A stretch of 51,671 bases of DNA from CAZDGK01 sp964505035 (GCA_964505035.1 CAZDGK010000004.1:1-51671); one strand, 5' to 3'. Shown: positions 15,900 to 23,695, counted from the stretch's first letter. The notes: a model not told the origin generated them from the sequence alone. A program made the numbers and translations.

Positions 15900-16715
15900 T
15901 CAGGCTATGACAGTGCGGACGCTCAAGGCCCGGTGATCGGAGGCTCCGTGCGAATCCCTGACCCGAAAGTCATAGACCGGCCAGCGTCGATGGAAAATGT
16001 GATCGACGGCTAGTCCGACTCGCAGGCCGAGGCCGGGTACTCGCACATAGTAGGTGGGTACTGATCGTCCGGCCTGGGTGTTTTCGAAGCCAGCCTCCAG
16101 TAGTTGTTGTAGGGCTGTGGCTTTCACGAGCTCCGCGTAGGCCGTGGCCGGATACCCGCCCAGCCGGCGAAGCAGTGTGGGCCGCAGACTGGAGCCAATG
16201 AGGCGCATCGGCCGGGTGATGTCTCGCGCTAGCAGGCTGTTGAAATCTCCGGCCGCTAACATAGGCAGGTGGCGGTGCCGGTTGGCATCGGCCACCAGCG
16301 CCTCTACCTGGCGGTTCCGCACGGTTTCGCTAAGGTCGTCGAGGTAGACGCCGTAGACGAGCCGGCGGCGGTTGTCGAGCCAAATCTTCACGCCATTGCG
16401 CGTGGCTAGGCGGATGGTTTCGAACTCCACGGCTAGGCCGCGAACTAGGACTGCGAGACCCACTCGTGGGTCGACGCGCTCGCAAGCGAGGCTCACACAA
16501 TAGCTGGTATCGTAGCCGAAGGTAGCGGCCAGCGACTCCGGCGTGTAGAGTTCAGTCCAGCGCCAGGCGTCGGGCAATACCACGATGTTGGCGTCGAGCC
16601 GTGACAGGGCGCTCTGCAGGAGCCGCAGCCGGTTGGGCGACTGCTCCGGTGCCTGGTAGCTGGAGAACCCACCCATCCAGGCATTGAGCGTGGCAACCGT
16701 GATGGCCGTAGCCAT
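15900..16715 (-). CDS. Endonuclease/exonuclease/phosphatase (EEP) family protein
   Basis: 271 residues with the EEP metal-dependent phosphodiesterase motifs: TLNAWMGG (Asn11), VVLPDAW where a Glu-containing motif is usual, AAGDFNSL (Asp/Asn pair near 155), AVDHIF and GASDHRALSV (Asp-His near the C-terminus). The family cleaves nucleic acid, phosphoinositide or sphingomyelin phosphodiesters; the substrate cannot be called. The canonical metal-binding Glu appears replaced by Asp in PDAW. No signal peptide, so cytoplasmic. Strong Shine-Dalgarno (AAAGGGG) and own terminator. Divergent from the helicase gene. Confidence 0.82.
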   Translation of the reverse strand: MATAITVATLNAWMGGFSSYQAPEQSPNRLRLLQSALSRLDANIVVLPDAWRWTELYTPESLAATFGYDTSYCVSLACERVDPRVGLAVLVRGLAVEFETIRLATRNGVKIWLDNRRRLVYGVYLDDLSETVRNRQVEALVADANRHRHLPMLAAGDFNSLLARDITRPMRLIGSSLRPTLLRRLGGYPATAYAELVKATALQQLLEAGFENTQAGRSVPTYYVRVPGLGLRVGLAVDHIFHRRWPVYDFRVRDSHGASDHRALSVRTVIA

Positions 16716-16764
16716 CGGAAACCCCTTTCAGTAAAAGGTGCAATGAACGCTCGTAAGTATGACA

Positions 16765-16770
16765 TATAAT
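16765..16770 (+). promoter_or_regulatory. -10 element of the helicase gene, leaderless geometry
   Basis: Perfect TATAAT followed by CGGCCT and the ATG at 16777, so the predicted start of transcription is the A of the start codon. Confidence 0.6.
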
Positions 16771-16776
16771 CGGCCT

Positions 16777-17982
16777 ATGACCACATATACTCTTAGTCCC
16801 GACCAAGCTCGGGCCTTGCGCGAGATCGGCGCCTGGTACCGGACTAAGTCGGCGCCGTACCTGACGCTCGGTGGCTATGCCGGTACGGGCAAAACGACCC
16901 TGATGGCCTACCTGCGCCTGAAGCTGCGCGAATTTGATCCCGAGGCGCGGGTGGCGTTTTGTGCCTACACGGGCAAGGCGGCGCGGGTTTTGCAGGAGCG
17001 GCTACGAGATCAAAAAGTGCCCCGCAAGCAGGATAGTGTGAGCACGATTCACTCGCTGATATATACCACCAGCGATACGCCGGGTGCGGCTAATCCGGTG
17101 TGGGAGCGCAAGGAGTCGCTGGACCGCGATCTGATCATTGTCGATGAGGCCAGCATGGTAGATGAGGCGATTTGGAAGGATTTGCTAAGCTTTGGTGTGC
17201 CAATATTGGCAGTGGGTGACCATGGCCAGCTGCCGCCGGTGGGATCGAGTTTTAATCTGATGGCTGAGCCAAATTTGCGACTGGAGCGGATTTTTCGCCA
17301 GGCGGAGGACTCGCCGATTATTGAGGTGGCGACGCTGGCGCGGACGACCGGGGCGCTGCCCGTGCGAGAGTATGGCGCCGGCGTGCGCAAGCTGGACCGC
17401 GGCTTGCCGGAAACGGGGCTCATGGTTCAGGAGCTGCTAGAGGGCTGGCGGCCTGAGCTGCTGGTGCTCTGCGGCTACAACCACACTCGCGTCAAGCTGA
17501 ACGCGGCCATTCGCGGGATGCGCGATGTGCAGGCGCCGGAGCCGCAGGCCGGCGACCGCGTGGTGTGCTTGCGTAATAACCGGGTGAAGAAGATCTACAA
17601 CGGCATGACCGGCCGGATAGTGCGCTGCGTACCGGCTGATGACGATCCCGACCGTCAGTGGTATGAGGTGGAAATTGAGCTAGAGGGTGAGGACTATCGC
17701 TATGCCGGGTACGTCTTGTGCGAGCAATTTGGGGCCCTGGAAGCGCTCAAGGACATGCCGCTAGCGCCCGATGGTGAGCGGGGTGATCTGTGGGATTTTG
17801 GCTACGCGCTGACGGTGCACAAAGCGCAGGGTTCGCAATCCCCCAGGGTGCTGGTGTTTGAGGAGCGCTTTACGCGCTCGAGCGACGAGGACTGGCGGCG
17901 GTGGCTGTACACGGCGGTGACGCGGGCGCAGATAGAGCTGACGGTGGTGGGACCGGCTTCAAGTGACGAGACGGGCGATTAG
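16777..17982 (+). CDS. SF1B DNA helicase, RecD/Dda/Pif1-like
   Basis: 401 residues, ATP-dependent 5'-3' DNA helicase by family. Motif I GGYAGTGKTT (32-41), Ia CAYTGKAARVL, motif II IVDEASM (DEAS 123-126), motif III GDHGQLPPVG (about 147-156), RLERIFRQ (IV), then an SH3-like insert (about 255-330, GDRVVCLRNNRVKKIYNGM), ALTVHKAQGSQ (V) and YTAVTRA (VI). Shorter than RecD2 and without its N-terminal region, so closer to stand-alone Dda-like helicases. The upstream in-frame ATG at 16759 overlaps the promoter; 16777 fits a leaderless mRNA. Confidence 0.9.
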   Translation: MTTYTLSPDQARALREIGAWYRTKSAPYLTLGGYAGTGKTTLMAYLRLKLREFDPEARVAFCAYTGKAARVLQERLRDQKVPRKQDSVSTIHSLIYTTSDTPGAANPVWERKESLDRDLIIVDEASMVDEAIWKDLLSFGVPILAVGDHGQLPPVGSSFNLMAEPNLRLERIFRQAEDSPIIEVATLARTTGALPVREYGAGVRKLDRGLPETGLMVQELLEGWRPELLVLCGYNHTRVKLNAAIRGMRDVQAPEPQAGDRVVCLRNNRVKKIYNGMTGRIVRCVPADDDPDRQWYEVEIELEGEDYRYAGYVLCEQFGALEALKDMPLAPDGERGDLWDFGYALTVHKAQGSQSPRVLVFEERFTRSSDEDWRRWLYTAVTRAQIELTVVGPASSDETGD

Positions 17983-18026
17983 CGCCTGGGTTGCTTTCGG
18001 ATCTGGTACCTTCTATTCGCACGAAC

Positions 18027-18125
18027 TACTGGAATGAGGACAGTGAGTTAGCTATTAGTGCTATATTTTGGCTTGAGACAGTTATATTTAGTGAACTATA
18101 TTGTACGACTGTCCTGGTTCCAGTA
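18027..18125 (+). promoter_or_regulatory. Large inverted repeat upstream of the PadR gene, candidate operator
   Basis: TACTGGAATGAGGACAGT (18027-18044) and ACTGTCCTGGTTCCAGTA (18108-18125) are inverted copies, 16 of 18 positions. The 63-base AT-rich interval holds a direct repeat, TTAGTG..CTATATT (18055-18067 and 18088-18102). PadR proteins usually autoregulate through dyads in their own promoter. Together with flanking bases this fills the 170-base spacer 17983-18152. Confidence 0.55.
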
Positions 18126-18152
18126 CCCTAACTTGAGTAATGGGCGAAAACT

Positions 18153-18437
18153 GTGCACCTCACCCCGCTGTCTTTGCATATTTTGCTGGCTCTAGCTAAA
18201 TCGGACTTGCAGTCTGGCCAAATCAGGGCCCAGGTCGCAGAGGATAGTAATAGTGCGATTTTGCTACTCGACAGCAGTTTTTATAAAGCGCTTAAACGGC
18301 TAGAGTCAGAGGGAAAGCTGGCGCGGACTGGTCAGCATGAGCACTACCAGCTGACCAATCGGGGCCGGGCAGCGCTAAAGCGCGAACAATCGCGTATACA
18401 AGCAGTTGCGCATCTGCTCAGGGAGCGGCTATCATAA
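18153..18437 (+). CDS. PadR family transcriptional regulator
   Basis: 94 residues, GTG start. MHLTPLSLHILLALA, VAEDSNSAILLLDSSFYKAL and LKRLESEGKLA, then YQLTNRGRAALKREQ match the PadR winged helix: helix 1, recognition helix and the wing ending in LT..GR. The C-terminal dimerisation helix is short. The next gene begins 5 bases after the stop, so it is probably co-transcribed. The inverted repeat just upstream is a plausible operator. Target and ligand unknown. Confidence 0.85.
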   Translation: MHLTPLSLHILLALAKSDLQSGQIRAQVAEDSNSAILLLDSSFYKALKRLESEGKLARTGQHEHYQLTNRGRAALKREQSRIQAVAHLLRERLS

Positions 18438-18442
18438 GCCCT

Positions 18443-18835
18443 ATGAACGAACACGAAGACAAGACAACGATCGATGCCATCCACCGCCTGATGTTGGAAC
18501 TGGCCGAAACACGCGGCAAGATGAAGACGGTGAAGGACCAGCTCAAGGATATTGCCGAGCAAAACGATGAATACCGCGCCTTGCAGGAGGAGCTGAAGGA
18601 GGTGTCGGCTAAGCGCCAAACCGCCAAGAAGCTGCTGGAAGCCGACAAAGATTATCAGGTGGTCAACAGCGAGCTTGAGGAGCTGAAGTTCAAGTACAAG
18701 GACTTGCAGGAAATCATGAGCCACCATTTGGTGACACTGTTTAGCGAGACCAACGAGACGCAGGTGACGACGCCAGAGGGTGACACCTTGCAGGTTTTGG
18801 TGAGCGCCAAGCTTGGCAAAGAAGTCGCAGGATAA
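18443..18835 (+). CDS. Coiled-coil orphan protein downstream of PadR
   Basis: 130 residues. Residues about 8-100 form a near-continuous charged coiled coil (MKTVKDQLKDIAEQ, YRALQEELKEVSAKRQ, YQVVNSELEELKFKYK), followed by a short beta-like end (TTPEGDTLQVLVSAKLG). No membrane segment. Directly follows the PadR gene and ends in a terminator, so the pair is probably an operon and this protein may be the PadR-controlled output. Function unknown. Confidence 0.75.
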   Translation: MNEHEDKTTIDAIHRLMLELAETRGKMKTVKDQLKDIAEQNDEYRALQEELKEVSAKRQTAKKLLEADKDYQVVNSELEELKFKYKDLQEIMSHHLVTLFSETNETQVTTPEGDTLQVLVSAKLGKEVAG

Positions 18836-18861
18836 AGCCCCAGACTGATGCGTCTGGGGCT
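18836..18861. terminator. Bidirectional terminator
   Basis: AGCCCCAGAC / GTCTGGGGCT, 10-bp stem, 6-base loop; overlaps the end of the plus gene and lies 15 bases after the convergent minus gene, whose strand continues TTTATCC. Confidence 0.85.
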
Positions 18862-18876
18862 GGTGCTTTGAGGCTG

Positions 18877-19362
18877 CTACCAAGTTTCTGGCTGGGCTGC
18901 CAGTTTGAAGAAGCACTCCCCTGCCCGCCTAAAGAACTCACCGAAGTCTTCGATGTCTTCGGTGGACGGGGCCGGCAAGGTGTAGTCGGCCCAGAGCGCT
19001 ACCTTGGCTTGTAGCGCCTGCAGGTGAGTCGTGGCATCAGACTGGTCTGCCCAGTCGACGTCGGCGGCTAGGCAGAGCGCCCGGCCCAGGACGTACTCGT
19101 AGGGTTTGATGCCCAGTCGGCTGGCCATGACAGTATCCACGTGCTCCAGCTGGCGATCGATGGCCGGGCTGAAGGGCGTGAAGTTGAAGCGCAGGTCGCG
19201 CATGGTGCGCCGGCCGTAGTAGAAGTGCGACAGGGTGATCTGAAGGCCGTGGATGATATTGTAGTCCTCATCCAGCCTGATGCGACGGTCTGACTTCCAG
19301 CTGCCCAGGTCACTGGCGTTTTGGTGGTTGATGTAGCGACCGTTTTGGTTGTCTGAACCCAT
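18877..19362 (-). CDS. Orphan protein, 161 aa
   Basis: Starts MGSDNQNGRYINHQNASD, then basic/acidic alternation and the central RDLRFNFTPFSPAIDRQLEH, a helix with LGIKPYEYVLGRALCLAADV, and a helical C-terminus (EDFGEFFRRAGECFF). No signal or membrane segment. AGAGGAC about 6 bases upstream and a terminator right after mark it as a self-contained unit. No family recognised. Confidence 0.72.
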   Translation of the reverse strand: MGSDNQNGRYINHQNASDLGSWKSDRRIRLDEDYNIIHGLQITLSHFYYGRRTMRDLRFNFTPFSPAIDRQLEHVDTVMASRLGIKPYEYVLGRALCLAADVDWADQSDATTHLQALQAKVALWADYTLPAPSTEDIEDFGEFFRRAGECFFKLAAQPETW

Positions 19363-19413
19363 GCGTCTGTCCTCTCGGTGAGTAGCGAGGGGTTCCTGCT
19401 GTGTTTTAACAGA

Positions 19414-20040
19414 TCAGGGCGATTTGGGCAAGGTCTGCTTGATCTCGCTGGAGCTGTCGATATTGCAACCGGCCCACAGGCCGCGGTTGTGGCTGCGGGC
19501 ATCGGCTTCCAGGGCGCGGAAGTCGTCGAGCTTGGTGATTGGGAAGACGGTGTAGGCGAAACCATAACCGTCGCGGATGAGCTCGGCGTTGTAGAGCGTG
19601 CCGTCGGGCAGGTAGACGTAGCGCAGCAGCCGGCCATATTTGTCGCGGTCGGTGTCTTCGGGGTCGGGCTCCAGGCGGACGGCGGCGCCGGTGAGGCGGG
19701 CTTTGGTGTGAGCGCTAGCGGCTTCGCCAAAGCATTGGACGGGCTTGCGCGGGTCCTTGACCTCGGGCGTGTCGACGCCCAGCAGCCGCACAGTTTCCTC
19801 ATGGCCGTCTGGCAGCCGCACGATGATGGTGTCGCCGTCGTTGATATGTACGACCGGGTACAATCCGGGCTGCAGGCTGGAGACAGCCCGGCCGAGCGGA
19901 CTCGAGGAGTGACTGGGTGAGGACGACGGCAGCTCGGTGGTCTGGGCGGCGGCGATCGTGAGCACGATAAGTGTTGCCAGCAGGGTGAGCAGGCGGCGGA
20001 GCCGGCGTTGATTGAGCCTAGGTAGTGACATGGTTTGCAT
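19414..20040 (-). CDS. Secreted thermonuclease (SNase) family protein
   Basis: Calcium-dependent nuclease fold. 208 residues: N-terminal hydrophobic segment (about 14-32, LRRLLTLLATLIVLTIAAA), Ser/Pro linker, then the SNase OB-fold. Catalytic positions are visible: DGDT (Asp70), RLLGVDTPE (Arg86, Glu93) and DKYGRLLRYVY (Arg137), then NRGLW near the end. Probably membrane-anchored or released; could supply nucleotides from outside DNA, fitting an auxotrophic lifestyle (inference). Start uncertain: ATGs at 20040 and 20031, no clear Shine-Dalgarno. Confidence 0.9.
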   Translation of the reverse strand: MQTMSLPRLNQRRLRRLLTLLATLIVLTIAAAQTTELPSSSPSHSSSPLGRAVSSLQPGLYPVVHINDGDTIIVRLPDGHEETVRLLGVDTPEVKDPRKPVQCFGEAASAHTKARLTGAAVRLEPDPEDTDRDKYGRLLRYVYLPDGTLYNAELIRDGYGFAYTVFPITKLDDFRALEADARSHNRGLWAGCNIDSSSEIKQTLPKSP

Positions 20041-20084
20041 CTTCGCATGTCTGGCGGAGGCTGGCCAGTTTTTGTGGCTGATGC

Positions 20085-20113
20085 TTGACTAATTTGTTAA
20101 TACTTGGTATTAT
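20085..20113 (+). promoter_or_regulatory. Promoter of the 20165 gene
   Basis: TTGACT (20085-20090), 17-base spacer, TATTAT (20108-20113). Near-consensus sigma70 type; the same TTGACT -35 occurs before the paralogues at 40059 and 42700. Confidence 0.75.
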
Positions 20114-20164
20114 AAGGTCTGGCAATACCTCCAACCATCGATCGATCAGGAAAGGACCTGCATC

Positions 20165-20425
20165 ATGAGTGGAGACATCGTCAAGAAGGGCACGGACGCC
20201 CTGCAGCGGGGTCAGGCCGCCCTGGCCGTGGCCCAGACGGAGCGACCGGGTGTCGTGACGGCTGCCAAGGTGGCCGGCGTCGGCCTCATGGGTGGCACGG
20301 TCGGCGAGGTCGTGGCCATCGTCACCCCGGCGACCATGAGCGTCGGCACGTTCCTGTTCGGCGCTCTCGTCGGCGGCGCGATGTACTACCTCGGCCGCAT
20401 GGTCGGGCGCGGACAGCGTCGCTGA
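20165..20425 (+). CDS. Small Gly-rich membrane protein, 86 aa
   Basis: Starts MSGDIVKKGTDALQRGQAAL. Two Gly/Ala-rich hydrophobic segments (about 34-56, AAKVAGVGLMGGTVGEVVAI, and 60-78, SVGTFLFGALVGGAMYYLG) and a basic end (RMVGRGQRR). Consensus promoter, strong Shine-Dalgarno (AGGAAAGGA) and a terminator downstream: a classic single-gene unit. Higher GC at third positions than its neighbours. It could be a membrane or pore-like peptide, but no family was recognised. Confidence 0.75.
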   Translation: MSGDIVKKGTDALQRGQAALAVAQTERPGVVTAAKVAGVGLMGGTVGEVVAIVTPATMSVGTFLFGALVGGAMYYLGRMVGRGQRR

Positions 20426-20455
20426 CCCACAACCGCACTGCGGGCTGATTGCCCT

Positions 20456-20489
20456 GGGCCGGAGCTCCAACTCCGGCCCTCTCTTTTTG
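20456..20489 (+). terminator. Terminator of the 20165 gene
   Basis: GGGCCGGAG / CTCCGGCCC, 6-base loop, then TCTCTTTTT. Confidence 0.92.
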
Positions 20490-20506
20490 TGTTATTATGT
20501 GAAGCC

Positions 20507-20884
20507 GTGATAGATCCAGTACTTGAAGCTAAGGTTCGAGAGCAGGCGCAGGCGTTGTTTGACGCTGTGCCGGTTAAGCGTGAGGTGCCAGGCGAAAAGT
20601 TTGCGATGGATGAGGCGCCTCAGGCGATCGTGCTGCGCGAGGTGGATATCCAGCTGGGTGACGGCGAGCGGTTGCGGATCGCAGTGAGCGATCCGGCCGC
20701 CCGGCCGCCGTTTGAGTGGCTGATGGAGATTACCTCAGAAATTGGTGAGTCGGACTACATCAAGCACTACCTGGTGCGTGACCATGACATTGTGCTGGCA
20801 CAGCGCAAGGTGCTGACGCCGATTGATGACCACGAGGCGCAGATTATTCTGGCCGACCTAGCTACAGCCCGGCGGGCTCTGTAG
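20507..20884 (+). CDS. Orphan protein, 125 aa, GTG start
   Basis: MIDPVLEAKVREQAQALFD helix, then alternating strands (AIVLREVDIQLGDGERLRIAV, FEWLMEITSEI) and KHYLVRDHDIVLAQRKVLTP, with a final helix. Mixed alpha/beta, cytoplasmic. TATTAT (20493-20498) ends 8 bases before the GTG with no Shine-Dalgarno, so leaderless or nearly so. The 3' end overlaps the convergent exporter gene by 23 bases. No family recognised. Confidence 0.68.
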   Translation: MIDPVLEAKVREQAQALFDAVPVKREVPGEKFAMDEAPQAIVLREVDIQLGDGERLRIAVSDPAARPPFEWLMEITSEIGESDYIKHYLVRDHDIVLAQRKVLTPIDDHEAQIILADLATARRAL

Positions 20885-22454
20885 CCTGGGTGTGCTCGGG
20901 CGACTGAGCACTGCGCAGTTCGTGCTCCTCAACTAGGTAGAACAACACGAGGCAGACGGCGCCGAGGCCCATGGAGACGGTAAAGACAATGGCGATGGCA
21001 TCGGCAATTGAGGTCTTGGTGAGCTCGATATAGGCATCGAGTGCCGGTTTCACGAAGGCCAGAGCGGCCGACGGGATGGCGTGCAGGATTTGGCTGACAG
21101 CTACCTGGCTCGTGACGACATTGGGGTCGTGTAGTGGAGCGGTGAGAGCTGGCGGCAGGCCAGTCATCGGCAGGTCTTTGAGACCCTGCGTCAGTTGATT
21201 GGTAAAGATGGTGCCGAGAACGGCCGTGCCGACCGCGCCGCCGATAGTACGGAAGAAGGTGGTGGCACCGGTGACCGCGCCGAGATCCTCCATGCCAAAC
21301 AAGTTTTGGGCGATCATCGGTAGCAGTGGTAGCGTGGGGCCCATGCCCAGGCCGAGAATGACCATGTCACGAATGATGGTGGCATTGGTCGTGTCGCGCG
21401 CGATCTGCGAGAGCAGTAGCAGTGCGATGGTGGTGATGCTAAAACCGGCCAGACCGACCAGGCGATATTTGCCGGTGCGGGCGGTGACTTGTCCGGAGAT
21501 GATGCTGCCGGTGACGATGCCCATCATGAGTGGTAGCAGCAGCAGGCCGGAATTGGTAGCGCTCTGACCGACGACCATTTGGATGAAGATCGGGATGTAG
21601 AGGATACTGCCAAACAGCAGGGCGGCTGAGAGCACAGTGATGATCTGGACCAGGGTAAACGACGGCTCCTTGAAGAGGCGCAGTGGGATGAGCGGATCCT
21701 CGGCCCGGCGCTCGACCATCACAAAGACGAAGGTCATGACGGCGGCGGCAGCGAACAGTACGGAGATTTCGATGCTGTCCCAGGGATACTTATTGCCACC
21801 CCAGATGAGGGCCAGGATGAATGGCACGACGGCGCCGGTGATGCTCAGGGAGCCGGCCCAGTCGATGCGGCCGCGGGCGTCATGGGTGATGTTGGGCAGG
21901 TAGCGGCTGGCCAGGTAGAGGGCGATGGCGCCGACTGGCAAGTTGACGTAGAAGGCCCAGCGCCAGCTGAAATGGTCGGTGAGGTAGCCGCCGAGCGTGG
22001 GGCCGATGACTGAGGCCAGGCCGAAGATGGCGCCGATCAGGCCGGTCCATTTGCCGCGCTCACGGGGCGGGAAGATGTCGGCGATGATGGTGAAGGCGGC
22101 CGCGGCCAGTCCCCCGCCGCCGAGACCCTGAATGGCCCGGGCGCCGATCAGCCACGGCATGTTTTGGGCGGCGCCGGCGAGCACGGAGCCGAGCAGGAAC
22201 AGGCCGACATTGAAGTAGAACAATGTGCGGCGGCCGTAGATGTCAGACAGCTTGGAGGTGATGGGAGCCGCGACGGCTTGGGCGATCAGATAGGCGGCGA
22301 CTACCCAGGTGTATTCAGTGAAGCCCTTGAGCTCGGACAGGATGTGTGGCAGGGCGGTGCCGACGATGGTCTGGTCGAGGGCGGCCAGGAACATGCCCGA
22401 AATAATGCTGACCAAAACGCCAATTTTGGCCGAGCGGCTGAGTGTTTGTAACAT
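20862..22454 (-). CDS. DHA2 (EmrB/QacA) family MFS drug exporter
   Basis: 530 residues, 14 predicted membrane segments as usual for DHA2 proton-driven multidrug antiporters. TM1 motif LDQTIVGTALPHI, motif A KLSDIYGRRTLF, motif B ARAIQGLGGGGL, motif C PTLGGYLTDHFSWRWAFYVN. The cytoplasmic tail is acidic/polar. AGGAG lies inside the end of the upstream AbrB-type gene, whose stop is 6 bases before this ATG, so the two are co-transcribed and probably translationally coupled. Substrate unknown. Confidence 0.93.
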   Translation of the reverse strand: MLQTLSRSAKIGVLVSIISGMFLAALDQTIVGTALPHILSELKGFTEYTWVVAAYLIAQAVAAPITSKLSDIYGRRTLFYFNVGLFLLGSVLAGAAQNMPWLIGARAIQGLGGGGLAAAAFTIIADIFPPRERGKWTGLIGAIFGLASVIGPTLGGYLTDHFSWRWAFYVNLPVGAIALYLASRYLPNITHDARGRIDWAGSLSITGAVVPFILALIWGGNKYPWDSIEISVLFAAAAVMTFVFVMVERRAEDPLIPLRLFKEPSFTLVQIITVLSAALLFGSILYIPIFIQMVVGQSATNSGLLLLPLMMGIVTGSIISGQVTARTGKYRLVGLAGFSITTIALLLLSQIARDTTNATIIRDMVILGLGMGPTLPLLPMIAQNLFGMEDLGAVTGATTFFRTIGGAVGTAVLGTIFTNQLTQGLKDLPMTGLPPALTAPLHDPNVVTSQVAVSQILHAIPSAALAFVKPALDAYIELTKTSIADAIAIVFTVSMGLGAVCLVLFYLVEEHELRSAQSPEHTQATEPAGL

Positions 22455-22460
22455 GTAGGG

Positions 22461-22724
22461 CTAATTCTCCTCGTGCTGGTTGGCTAGTTCGTGTTTGGCG
22501 ACGGCGTCGTTGAGCTGTGACAATTGATTGCTAAGCTCATTAAGGAAATCGCGATAGGCTTCCTGTGAGACCAGACCAATAAGACGGTCATGCTTAAGGA
22601 ACACCATTAGTTTATCACCCGCGTGGATGCCGAGGCGTTCACGGATGGCTTGCGGGATCACAACTTGACCGCGCTCACCCACGGTGACCATATCGACCAG
22701 GTTGGCAGAAGTATGTTCATTCAT
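22461..22724 (-). CDS. AbrB/SpoVT/MazE-type DNA-binding regulator
   Basis: 87 residues. The swapped-hairpin signature is clear: MVTVGERGQVVIPQAIRERL followed by HAGDKLMVFLKHDRLIGLV, then a C-terminal helix (about 55-87). It sits directly before the exporter and probably controls it. The start at 22724 (not the ATG 9 bases earlier) fits TAGTAT ending 7 bases upstream. A perfect palindrome overlaps that -10 box. No toxin gene follows, so MazE-type antitoxin function is unlikely. Confidence 0.87.
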   Translation of the reverse strand: MNEHTSANLVDMVTVGERGQVVIPQAIRERLGIHAGDKLMVFLKHDRLIGLVSQEAYRDFLNELSNQLSQLNDAVAKHELANQHEEN

Positions 22725-22730
22725 ACCAAT

Positions 22731-22742
22731 CATACTAGTATG
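22731..22742. promoter_or_regulatory. 12-base palindrome over the AbrB/exporter promoter
   Basis: CATACTAGTATG is a perfect palindrome covering the -10 box (TAGTAT, 22732-22737). A TCATAC half-site is repeated 10 bases nearer the gene. Position suggests an autoregulatory operator. Confidence 0.5.
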
Positions 22743-22869
22743 CGAGCCAAGACGATGTCAACAGGCCGCATTGCGGGTGCGTGGGATTGGTTAAATGACC
22801 CAAGACACGGGGGAGGTGGCGTGGTTTAATGCGGTTTCCAGCTAGTTGGCAGACATGAGGAGGTGCGGT

Positions 22870-23223
22870 TTGGACCGCGAAGCGCTGGAGGCAGCCAAGC
22901 ACTGGGAGGTGGCACCGGACAGTGTGTCGCTGGTGTTGGATTCGGTGGACCGGCCTCAGGTGAAGGAGATCATGCCCCATGTGATTGACACCGACACACG
23001 GGTCAATGAGCGGGTCAAGTTTGTGATCACCGACCGTTGGCATGACGATGCGGAGCGGGCGGGACGGCCCAACGGGGGCGATCTGATGGTGCTGGTTGGA
23101 GCGGTTTGCTTGCCTGACGGCAGTGAGCGCGAGGCCTGGATTGGCTACTACACTGGCTACCGGCAGTCTTCCCGGCCGTTTGTTCATTTCGGTGGTCTGC
23201 CGCAGCGCCGAGCTAGGCGCTGA
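22870..23223 (+). CDS. Orphan protein, 117 aa, TTG start
   Basis: MDREALEAAKHWEV, then strand-rich SVSLVLDSVDRPQV, RVKFVITDRWHDDAE, LMVLVGAVCLPDG and EAWIGYYTGY, ending basic (QRRARR). AGGAGG is exactly 6 bases before the TTG, which decides this start over the TTG at 22846. A terminator follows. The overlapping minus-strand frame has no such signals. No family recognised. Confidence 0.65.
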   Translation: MDREALEAAKHWEVAPDSVSLVLDSVDRPQVKEIMPHVIDTDTRVNERVKFVITDRWHDDAERAGRPNGGDLMVLVGAVCLPDGSEREAWIGYYTGYRQSSRPFVHFGGLPQRRARR

Positions 23224-23233
23224 TAGGCGAAGC

Positions 23234-23263
23234 GGCCCCGGGTGCAATAGCGTGCTCGGGGCC
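23234..23263 (+). terminator. Terminator of the 22870 gene
   Basis: GGCCCCG / CGGGGCC, 7-bp stem, 16-base loop, 10 bases after the stop. T-run absent. Confidence 0.65.
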
Positions 23264-23296
23264 GAAGCTATGATGGTGGATATCAGGTAATTAGGT

Positions 23297-23321
23297 CCGG
23301 CGCCGCGTGGGGCGGCGCCGG
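23297..23321 (-). terminator. Hairpin after the 23326 gene
   Basis: CCGGCGCC / GGCGCCGG, with inner GC pairs, directly after the minus-strand stop; then ACCTAATTACC. Confidence 0.65.
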
Positions 23322-23325
23322 GGAG

Positions 23326-23628
23326 TCAGACGGTGACGGCCTCCTCGTTGTGAGCCGGTTCGGGCGCGTCCTCCGGGGTTTCAGCGGGGGCCTCGACGAT
23401 CGCTACGACGACTGGGTAGCCCCAGCCACCATGCCAGGATGGGTTCCCCCACCACCGGCGCGCGGTGTCTTCGACGCCTTCGCCCTTATTGGGCGTGATC
23501 CATCCCAGGTTCGTGCAGAACGGCGCCTCGTCCGGAAAGTCCGGGCAGACGCTCATGGCCTTCACGAAGAGCCGTCCGTCGGGCTCGAGCTTGTAGGTGA
23601 GAGTGATATCGCACCGGATGTCTCCCAT
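23326..23628 (-). CDS. Orphan protein, 100 aa
   Basis: MGDIRCDITLTYKLEPDG, FVKAMSVCPDFPDEAPFC, then a Trp/Gly-rich part (RRWWGNPSWHGGWGY) and an acidic Pro/Ala/Glu tail. GGAGG is 4 bases before the ATG and a consensus promoter lies upstream. Three Cys and the WWGNPSWHGGW stretch are distinctive, but no family was recognised. Confidence 0.72.
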   Translation of the reverse strand: MGDIRCDITLTYKLEPDGRLFVKAMSVCPDFPDEAPFCTNLGWITPNKGEGVEDTARRWWGNPSWHGGWGYPVVVAIVEAPAETPEDAPEPAHNEEAVTV

Positions 23629-23666
23629 GTGACCTCCTCGGGTCGGTTGAACACAAGCTTATTGTA

Positions 23667-23695
23667 ATAATATCATATTATTTGCTATAAATCAA
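23667..23695 (-). promoter_or_regulatory. Promoter of the 23326 gene
   Basis: Minus strand: TTGATT (23695-23690), 17-base spacer, TATTAT (23672-23667), in an AT-rich spacer. Confidence 0.7.

Noticed and set aside
20018..20470. Long minus-strand frame opposite the 20165 gene
   Set aside because: The plus frame has a consensus promoter, AGGAAAGGA and a terminator; the minus frame has no start signals and overlaps the nuclease start.
22461..22724. MazE antitoxin of a toxin-antitoxin pair
   Set aside because: The downstream gene is a 14-TM exporter, not a toxin, and no MazF-like frame is adjacent.
22735..23247. Minus-strand frame opposite the 22870 gene
   Set aside because: No ribosome-binding site and biased His/Pro/Arg composition typical of a complementary-strand shadow.
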